From JAXDAY01 sp034679345 (GTDB taxonomy: Bacteria; Eisenbacteria; RBG-16-71-46; CAIMUX01; VGJL01): a stretch of DNA of 61,354 bases. The stretch lies in NCBI GenBank assembly GCA_034679345.1, contig JAXDAY010000021.1, forward strand, positions 1 to 61,354, in the 5' to 3' direction. Position numbers and translations under genes: made by a program. The notes under the pieces were generated by a model that was not told where the DNA came from, did not search any database, and worked only from the letters and a program-made list of their open reading frames with translations. This document shows, in pieces, positions 56,038 through 61,354 of this stretch (position 1 is its first letter; every line of letters begins with the position of its first letter).

Positions 56038-56298
56038 TTACCGCCGCGTCTTCTCGATGACTTCGACAACCCGCCAGCGCTTCATCTTGCTTAGCGGCCG
56101 GGTCTCCATGATCCGGACGAAATCGCCGACCTGACATTCGTTCTTCTCGTCATGCGCGTAGTACTTCTTCGTCAGCGTGATGTAGCGCTTGTAGATGGGG
56201 TGCGGCACGCGCCGCCTCTGCTCGATCACTACCGTCTTCTCCATCTTGTTGCTGACGACGGTGCCTTCACGTACCTTGCGCCCAGCCCTCTCAGTCAT
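56038..56298 (-). CDS. rpsQ: 30S ribosomal protein S17
   Basis: An 86-residue S17. The ATG at 56298 has GAGG upstream; ATG/GTG codons at 56304 and 56310 also lie in frame and the last overlaps the rpmC stop. The OB-fold reads GTVVSNKMEKTVVIEQRRRV, KRYITLTKKYYAHDEKNECQ and VRIMETRPLSKMKRW, the family signature. Confidence 0.95.
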   Translation of the reverse strand: MTERAGRKVREGTVVSNKMEKTVVIEQRRRVPHPIYKRYITLTKKYYAHDEKNECQVGDFVRIMETRPLSKMKRWRVVEVIEKTRR

Positions 56299-56306
56299 TT
56301 CCATCC

Positions 56307-56546
56307 TCACTTCGTCGCGCCGCCGTGCTGCACGCCAACCGAACGGACGCCCTTCTCGTGCTCTCGGATCAACGTCAGCATCCGGGCCAGATTCCGCCGG
56401 ACTTCACGGATCTTGAGCGGATTGTCCAACTGCTTGACTGAGTTCCGAAAGCGCAGGTTGAACAGCTCCTCGCGCTGCTCGCGGATCTTCTGGCGGAGGT
56501 CATCGATCGTGTGCTCTCGAAGCTGGCTCGGCCGATTCTCTTTCAT
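56307..56546 (-). CDS. rpmC: 50S ribosomal protein L29
   Basis: A 79-residue L29. Two helices: LREHTIDDLRQKIREQREEL then FNLRFRNSVKQLDNPLKIRE with the RRNLARMLTLIRE signature. The C-terminal ~14 residues are an extension. It lies near the peptide exit tunnel. Confidence 0.95.
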   Translation of the reverse strand: MKENRPSQLREHTIDDLRQKIREQREELFNLRFRNSVKQLDNPLKIREVRRNLARMLTLIREHEKGVRSVGVQHGGATK

Positions 56547-56558
56547 GGCCCTGACCCC

Positions 56559-56972
56559 CTACAGCCCGACCCGGCGGACGATCTTCGTCCGGATCGGTAG
56601 CTTTGAAGCGCCGAGCCGGAGCGCCTCGCTGGCGAGCTCCGACGTGATCCCCTCCAACTCGAATAGGATCCTTCCCGGCTTGATCACGGCCACCCAAGAC
56701 TCCGGGTTCCCCTTGCCGCTGCCCATCCGCGTCTCGGCCGGCTTCGCCGTGATGGGCTTGTCCGGGAAGATGCGAATCCACATCTTGCCGCCACGCTTGA
56801 CATGTCGGTTGATCGCGACACGGGCCGCCTCGATCTGGGTGTTCGTGATCCAGCCCGGATCGAGCGCCTTGAGACCAAACTCGCCGAAAGCGAGCTCGGC
56901 TCCGCGGGTAGCCTGCCCCCTTCGGTTGCCGCGCTGCTGCTTGCGGTGCTTGACCCGCTTTGGCATCAACAT
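56559..56972 (-). CDS. rplP: 50S ribosomal protein L16
   Basis: A 137-residue L16. It has MLMPKRVKHRKQQRGNRRGQ, the signature KRGGKMWIRIFPDKPITAKP and ETRMGSGKGNPESWVAVIKP, and LASEALRLGASKLPIRTKIV. It lies close to the A site and peptidyl-transferase centre. Confidence 0.98.
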   Translation of the reverse strand: MLMPKRVKHRKQQRGNRRGQATRGAELAFGEFGLKALDPGWITNTQIEAARVAINRHVKRGGKMWIRIFPDKPITAKPAETRMGSGKGNPESWVAVIKPGRILFELEGITSELASEALRLGASKLPIRTKIVRRVGL

Positions 56973-57008
56973 CGCTTGCTACTCCTTACATGAGCCCCTG
57001 GGCCCGTC

Positions 57009-57701
57009 CTAGGACCGGGCTCCCCTGCGGGGTTGCCCCTCGTGCGGGGAGGAAGCTCCGGTGATCGCCTCGGTCGCGTCCAGGATCTCGCCGTGGAAGA
57101 TCCAGACCTTCACTCCGACGGCGCCAAAGGTCGTCACGGCCGTCGCAGTGGCATAGTCGATATCCGCGCGCAGCGTGTGAAGGGGAACGCGTCCCTCGCG
57201 GTACCCTTCCGTCCGCGCCATTTCCGCTCCGCCGATGCGGCCCGATGCGACGACGCGAACGCCCTTCGCCCCCGCGCGCATCGCCTGGGAGACGGCCCGC
57301 TTCAGGACCCGGCGGAACCCGACGCGCTGCTCGAGCTGCTTGGCGATCTGCTCGGCGACGAGCGCGGAGCAGGCTTCGGGATTATCCACCGACCTGATGT
57401 CAATGAAGACTTCCTTCTTGGTGAGGTGCTGGAGCTCGTCCCTGAGCTGGTTCACTTGAGCCCCGCTCTTGCCGATCACGACCCCTGGTTTTGCGGTGTG
57501 AATCGTCACATCGATCTTGTTCGTCGCCCGCTCGATGACCAGCTTCGAAACGCCGCTATTCGGGAGGCGTCTGCGGAGATACCGCTTGACCATGAGGTCC
57601 TCCTCGAGAAGCGTGGCGTACTCTTTCCGGGCGAACCAACGCGAGTCCCAGGTCTTGATGATCCCAAGCCTCAAACCAATCGGATGCGTCTTCTGTCCCA
57701 A
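57009..57701 (-). CDS. rpsC: 30S ribosomal protein S3
   Basis: A 230-residue S3. It begins MGQKTHPIGLRLGIIKTWDS. The KH domain has VVIGKSGAQVNQLRDELQHL with its G-x-x-G loop. The C-terminal domain has SGRIGGAEMARTEGYREGRV and DIDYATATAVTTFGAVGVKV. It guards the mRNA entry channel. Confidence 0.98.
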   Translation of the reverse strand: MGQKTHPIGLRLGIIKTWDSRWFARKEYATLLEEDLMVKRYLRRRLPNSGVSKLVIERATNKIDVTIHTAKPGVVIGKSGAQVNQLRDELQHLTKKEVFIDIRSVDNPEACSALVAEQIAKQLEQRVGFRRVLKRAVSQAMRAGAKGVRVVASGRIGGAEMARTEGYREGRVPLHTLRADIDYATATAVTTFGAVGVKVWIFHGEILDATEAITGASSPHEGQPRRGARS

Positions 57702-57721
57702 GTTCTCCTCCGAATGCCCGA

Positions 57722-58060
57722 CTAATCGCCGTTGGAAACAACGATCGTGATATGACTCGTCCGCTTCCAGAATCTGGTGGCCCGACCGTGGGCCCTCGGC
57801 AAGAACCGCTTGAGGATCGGGCCGGCGCCGGCCACCGCGGTCTTGACGAAGAGCTCGTCGGACTTCAGCTTCTCTTCCTTGCGCGTCGCGTTCGCCACGG
57901 CCGACTTGAGGACCTTGCCGATCTGCTTGGCGATCGGCCGGGGCGTGAAGGCCAGGACTTCTTCGGCGCGGTCGACCTGCATGCCACGGATCAGGCGCAG
58001 CACGCGATCCGCCTTGCGCGGTGAAACCCTCACATAGCGCGCAATCGATCTCGCTTCCAT
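57722..58060 (-). CDS. rplV: 50S ribosomal protein L22
   Basis: A 112-residue L22 from the ATG that follows GGGAGG. It has ARYVRVSPRKADRVLRLIRG, the signature RFLPRAHGRATRFWKRTSHI and a short TIVVSNGD end. Its beta-hairpin lines the exit tunnel. Confidence 0.97.
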   Translation of the reverse strand: MEARSIARYVRVSPRKADRVLRLIRGMQVDRAEEVLAFTPRPIAKQIGKVLKSAVANATRKEEKLKSDELFVKTAVAGAGPILKRFLPRAHGRATRFWKRTSHITIVVSNGD

Positions 58061-58080
58061 CGCGTTGCCTCCCATCTCCC

Positions 58081-58365
58081 TTACTTCCCGGGCGCCGTCG
58101 TCTTGTCGGAGTGGGCGTGCCCGCGGAATTGGCGGGTCGGCGCGAACTCGCCGAGCTTGTGCCCGACCATGTTCTCCGTGACGTAGATCGGGATGAACTT
58201 GTTCCCGTTATGCACCGCGAGGGTGTGGCCGACGAACTCGGGGATGACGGTCGTCCGCCGTGCCCAGGTCCGGACGACCTTCTTCTCCTTCGCGCGGTTC
58301 ATCTCGTCGATCTTCTTGGCCAACTTCGAGTCCACCCAGGGACCCTTCTTGAGAGACCTCGTCAT
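58081..58365 (-). CDS. rpsS: 30S ribosomal protein S19
   Basis: A 94-residue S19. It opens MTRSLKKGPWVDSKLAKKID, with TWARRTTVIPEFVGHTLAVH and the signature VTENMVGHKLGEFAPTRQFR. It lies in the small-subunit head, paired with S13. Confidence 0.98.
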   Translation of the reverse strand: MTRSLKKGPWVDSKLAKKIDEMNRAKEKKVVRTWARRTTVIPEFVGHTLAVHNGNKFIPIYVTENMVGHKLGEFAPTRQFRGHAHSDKTTAPGK

Positions 58366-58389
58366 CTCGATTTCTCCGGTTCCTGCATC

Positions 58390-59211
58390 CTACTTCCGCC
58401 GGCGGACGATCATCTTGTCCGATGGCTTCTTCTTCCTCGTCTTGTAACCCTTGGTGGGCTTGCCCCACGGAGTGCACGGATGACGTCCTCCGGAGCTTTT
58501 GCCCTCGCCACCGCCCATCGGATGATCGTGCGGGTTCATGACAACCCCGCGGTTGCTCGACCGGCGACCGAGCCAGCGATTCCGCCCCGCCTTGCCGATG
58601 ATCACGTTCTCGTGGTCGAGATTGCCGACCTTGCCGATCGTGCAATAGCAGTCCAGATCGAAGCTCCGGACCTCTCCGGACGGAAGTCGGATCTGGGCGA
58701 GACGCCCTTCCTTCGCCATGATCTGGCACTCGCTGCCGGCCCCGCGCGCGACCTGCCCCCCCCTGCCCGGGATCATCTCGATGTTGTGAATCGGTGTGCC
58801 CGGGGGAACGTTCCGCAGCGGAAGCGCGTTTCCGTCCCGGATCTCCGCGTCCGGACCCGAGAGCAGGACGTCTCCCACCGCGACCCCCATCGGCGCTATG
58901 ATGTAGCGCTTCTCACCGTCCACGTAGTGGAGAAGCGCGATGCGGGAGGATCGGTTCGGGTCGTACTCGATCGCCGCGACCTTCGCCGGGATCCCATGCT
59001 TGTTCCGCCGGAAATCGATGATCCGGTACTTCCGCTTGTGCCCTCCGCCCCGGCACCAAGCGGTGACATGCCCGTGGCTGTTCCGTCCCCCCGTCGACTT
59101 CTTGGGACGGGTCAGAGCCTTCTCGGGCTTCGACTTCGTGATCTCGCTGAAGTCCGCGACCGTCATGAACCTTAGGCTCGGGGTCGTGGGCTTGAACTTC
59201 TTGACAGCCAT
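58390..59211 (-). CDS. rplB: 50S ribosomal protein L2
   Basis: A 273-residue L2. It has GRNSHGHVTAWCRGGGHKRK, YRIIDFRRNKHGIPAKVAAI, and the signature HDHPMGGGEGKSSGGRHPCT with the conserved His needed for peptidyl transfer support. It ends in a basic tail with a KTRKKKPSDK segment. Confidence 0.98.
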   Translation of the reverse strand: MAVKKFKPTTPSLRFMTVADFSEITKSKPEKALTRPKKSTGGRNSHGHVTAWCRGGGHKRKYRIIDFRRNKHGIPAKVAAIEYDPNRSSRIALLHYVDGEKRYIIAPMGVAVGDVLLSGPDAEIRDGNALPLRNVPPGTPIHNIEMIPGRGGQVARGAGSECQIMAKEGRLAQIRLPSGEVRSFDLDCYCTIGKVGNLDHENVIIGKAGRNRWLGRRSSNRGVVMNPHDHPMGGGEGKSSGGRHPCTPWGKPTKGYKTRKKKPSDKMIVRRRK

Positions 59212-59236
59212 TCTGATCGCTCCTTGAGACCTGGAG

Positions 59237-59527
59237 TTAGATCGTGTCGAACAACTCGATCGTCTGGCCTTCCTTTAGCTTGACTATCGCCTTCTTCCAG
59301 GAGGATCGCCGTCCTTCCCAACGTCCCTGTCGCTTGGGCTTGCCCATGACATTGACCGTCCGGACTTCGACAACGTCGACCTTGAAGATCGTCTGGATCG
59401 CCGTGCGGATCTCGAGCTTGTTGGCCTCCGGGTCGACGTCGAAATAGTACCGGTTCTCCGTCTCCCGGATCTTCGAACCCTTCTCCGTGATCAGCGCGCG
59501 TCGAATGATGCTCCGAGGATCCTTCAT
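59237..59527 (-). CDS. rplW: 50S ribosomal protein L23
   Basis: A 96-residue L23. It opens KDPRSIIRRALITEKGSKIR, continues FDVDPEANKLEIRTAIQTIF and KVDVVEVRTVNVMGKPKRQG. It is the docking site for trigger factor and SRP at the tunnel exit. Its start overlaps the rplD stop by four bases. Confidence 0.97.
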   Translation of the reverse strand: MKDPRSIIRRALITEKGSKIRETENRYYFDVDPEANKLEIRTAIQTIFKVDVVEVRTVNVMGKPKRQGRWEGRRSSWKKAIVKLKEGQTIELFDTI

Positions 59528-60156
59528 GACTGCACCTCTGCCTGGATCATCCGATCCACCGTGCTCTTCAGCAGGACCAGCCGATCGCTGTGCAGAACAT
59601 GGTAGGTGTTCAGATCCGTGAACGTCGCCGTCCTCACCCTCGGCAGATTCCGCGTGGCGCGGAGAACCTTCTCGTCGTGCTCCGCGAGGACGATGAGGGT
59701 CTTGCGCTCATTGAGACCCAGATTGCGGAGCACCTGGTAGACCTCCCGCGTCTTGATCTCGCCAAGAGGCATTTCGGTCAGAACCGCGACCTGTTCCTGG
59801 CGCGCCTTCAGAGAGAGGGCCGAACGGACCGCCAAGCGCCGGATCTTCTTCGGAAGCTCGTACTTGTGATTCTGGTGCTGGCCGCCGAAGGCCCGGGCGC
59901 CGCCCACCCACAGGGGAGAGCGCGTCGTTCCGGCCCGTGCGCGACCGGTCTTCTTCTGCGCCCAGGGTTTCTTGCCGCCGCCGCTGACCAGCTTGCGGTT
60001 CTTCACCATGCGCGTCCCCAGGCGTTGGTTGGCCAGGAAGTTCTTCACCGCCTCCCACATCACGTGTCGGTTGATCGGGGAGTCGAACGCCCAGCCCGGG
60101 AGGTCGACGGTCCCCTTCTCTTCGCCGGAGGGCGTGTACAGTCTCGCAGTCGCCAT
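59524..60156 (-). CDS. rplD: 50S ribosomal protein L4
   Basis: A 210-residue L4. The conserved loop reads SGGGKKPWAQKKTGRARAGT then TRSPLWVGGARAFG, and the core has RRLAVRSALSLKARQEQVAV. The loop reaches the exit tunnel. In E. coli L4 also controls the S10 operon; no leader can be assessed here. Confidence 0.98.
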   Translation of the reverse strand: MATARLYTPSGEEKGTVDLPGWAFDSPINRHVMWEAVKNFLANQRLGTRMVKNRKLVSGGGKKPWAQKKTGRARAGTTRSPLWVGGARAFGGQHQNHKYELPKKIRRLAVRSALSLKARQEQVAVLTEMPLGEIKTREVYQVLRNLGLNERKTLIVLAEHDEKVLRATRNLPRVRTATFTDLNTYHVLHSDRLVLLKSTVDRMIQAEVQS

Positions 60157-60160
60157 CGCG

Positions 60161-60796
60161 CTATCCCTCCTTCCGGCCCTTGCCGACGAGCCGAACCATC
60201 ACGAGGGAGTTCACCGCGCCGGGAACCGATCCGCGGAGCACGACAAGGTTCCGGTCCTTGTCGATGCGAACGACCGACAGGTTCCTCACCGTGATCCGCT
60301 TGTTGCCCATCTGACCGGGCAAGAGCTTCCCCTTGATGACCCGCGAGGGCCAGGCGGAAGCGCCGACCGATCCCGGCATGTCCTTGGTCTTGCAGCCGTG
60401 GCTCTCCGGCCCGCCGCGGAAGTGGTGGCGCTTGACCACGCCCTGGAAACCACGGCCGATGCTCGTGCCGATGACGTCCACTTTTGCGCCGACCTCGAAG
60501 AGCTCGACCGTGAGCGTCTCGCCCTGCTTGAGATCGTCCCGCGTGGTTCGGAACTCCCGAAGATGGCGCAGAAGTCCGACGCCGCGCGCCTTCAGGTGCC
60601 CGGTCTCGGGCTTCGAGAGCCGTCTCTCCTTCACCTCGCCCCAGCCGAGCTGAACCGCCGCGTAGCCGTTCTTTTCGGCGGTCCGCACATCGACGATCGG
60701 GCAGGGTCCCGCCTCGATGACGGTCACGGGGACCGCCCCGCCGTTATCGAGATAGATCTGCGTCATCCCGATCTTCCTGCCAATCAAACCCAACAT
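60161..60796 (-). CDS. rplC: 50S ribosomal protein L3
   Basis: A 211-residue L3. It opens MLGLIGRKIGMTQIYLDNGG and has the signature GRGFQGVVKRHHFRGGPESH. The last third has KLLPGQMGNKRITVRNLSVV. Its long loop approaches the peptidyl-transferase centre. Confidence 0.98.
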   Translation of the reverse strand: MLGLIGRKIGMTQIYLDNGGAVPVTVIEAGPCPIVDVRTAEKNGYAAVQLGWGEVKERRLSKPETGHLKARGVGLLRHLREFRTTRDDLKQGETLTVELFEVGAKVDVIGTSIGRGFQGVVKRHHFRGGPESHGCKTKDMPGSVGASAWPSRVIKGKLLPGQMGNKRITVRNLSVVRIDKDRNLVVLRGSVPGAVNSLVMVRLVGKGRKEG

Positions 60797-60826
60797 CTCG
60801 CCTCTCCTTGAAGGAGCCTCCGAAGA

Positions 60827-61135
60827 CTAGAGCTTCACCTCGATGTCCACGCCCGCCGGCATCTCGAGCTTCATGAGCGCCTCGATGAGCTGGGGCGAGG
60901 ACTGGGTGATGTCGATCAACCTCTTGTGCACCCGGATCTCGAACTGCTCCCGCGACTTCTTGTCGACATGGGGCGAACGAAGGACGGTGTAAATCGTCTT
61001 CTTCGTCGGAAGCGGGATCGGCCCCGCCGTGATCGCCCCGGTCTTGCGGGCGGTCTGAACGATCTGCCCGGCCGACTTGTCCAGGATCCGATGGTCGTAT
61101 GACCTCAGCTTGATCCGGATCTTCTGCGTAACCAC
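60827..61135 (-). CDS. rpsJ: 30S ribosomal protein S10
   Basis: A 102-residue S10. It has IRIKLRSYDHRILDKSAGQI, GPIPLPTKKTIYTVLRSPHV and the signature DKKSREQFEIRVHKRLIDI. It also serves as NusE in antitermination. It follows tuf by 22 bases, so tuf and the S10 operon are probably one transcript. Confidence 0.98.
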   Translation of the reverse strand: MVTQKIRIKLRSYDHRILDKSAGQIVQTARKTGAITAGPIPLPTKKTIYTVLRSPHVDKKSREQFEIRVHKRLIDITQSSPQLIEALMKLEMPAGVDIEVKL

Positions 61136-61157
61136 CTGACAGCTCCTTCCGCTTCCG

Positions 61158-61354
61158 TTACTCGAGGATCTCGACGACGACGCCGGCGCCCACCGTCCGG
61201 CCGCCCTCGCGAATGGCGAAGCGCAACTCCTTCTCCATCGCGATCGGGGTGATCAGCTCCACCTCGAGGTTCACGTTGTCCCCGGGCATCACCATCTCCC
61301 GCTCGTCCATGATCTTGCACACGCCCGTCACATCCGTCGTCCGAAAATAAAACT
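61158..61354 (-). CDS. tuf: Elongation factor Tu, C-terminal end (5' part beyond window)
   Basis: The last ~65 residues of EF-Tu: FRTTDVTGVCKIMDEREMVM then PGDNVNLEVELITPIAMEKE and the closing FAIREGGRTVGAGVVVEILE. This is domain 3, which binds aminoacyl-tRNA and EF-Ts. The GTPase domain lies to the right of the window. Confidence 0.97.
   Translation of the reverse strand, partial: FYFRTTDVTGVCKIMDEREMVMPGDNVNLEVELITPIAMEKELRFAIREGGRTVGAGVVVEILE

Overview
The window looks like a high-GC chromosome segment from an uncultivated bacterium. Three secreted proteins end in a FlgD-like/type IX-style sorting domain (a PNP motif, then V-x-WDG and G-x-YF), and an FG-GAP protein and a C10-peptidase/beta-helix protein are present. 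This style is typical of the FCB superphylum, and my best guess is an Eisenbacteria-like lineage. That assignment is inference; no rRNA is present.

Layout. (1) 1-14.4 kb, accessory region: an alpha/beta hydrolase, a PrcB-like secreted protein, IS110 and IS3/IS481-type transposase remnants, a 1473-residue FG-GAP protein, a serine beta-lactamase-family hydrolase, a SUMF1-like/FlgD-like secreted pair and a family-39-type membrane glycosyltransferase. (2) 15-29.9 kb, minus strand: one compact defence operon. In transcription order it holds an excisionase-like HTH protein, a two-ATPase GHKL protein, DrmA, DrmB, DrmC, a fused HhH-GPD DNA glycosylase/cytosine-C5 methyltransferase, a second two-ATPase GHKL protein and a ResIII-type helicase. 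This is a DISARM core carrying extra components. From the first GHKL gene onward, genes overlap by 4-8 bases or are 4-29 bases apart. (3) 30-34.1 kb, minus strand: a phage late-gene remnant (3' end of a portal gene, tail/structural-like proteins, small membrane protein, GH108 endolysin, 3TM holin). (4) 34.25-36.5 kb, plus strand: a nuclease-like/NACHT protein, a probable second anti-phage system. (5) 36.8 kb: tRNA-Asn, whose 3' end faces the island, then a 24-bp minisatellite that grows out of the 3' end of prmA. (6) 37-45.5 kb: prmA, the C10 peptidase, moaA, a MarR regulator, a methyltransferase and a GHL10 hydrolase. (7) 45.5-61.35 kb, minus strand: the conserved tuf-S10-spc-alpha ribosomal protein cluster including secY, adk, map and rpoA. 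infA is absent from its usual place between map and rpmJ.

How the parts work together. The housekeeping cluster at the right is a fixed anchor. To its left, beyond tRNA-Asn, lies a patchwork island with two defence systems, phage debris and transposase remnants. An 81-82-bp repeat (about 2.8 kb and 34.1 kb) and a 12-bp copy of the tRNA 3' end (12.09 kb) hint at how it was assembled. The most novel object is the expanded DISARM operon: the DrmABC core would sense or process incoming DNA, the fused glycosylase-methylase would mark or repair self DNA, and the two GHKL proteins and the extra helicase have no role in canonical DISARM that I know of.
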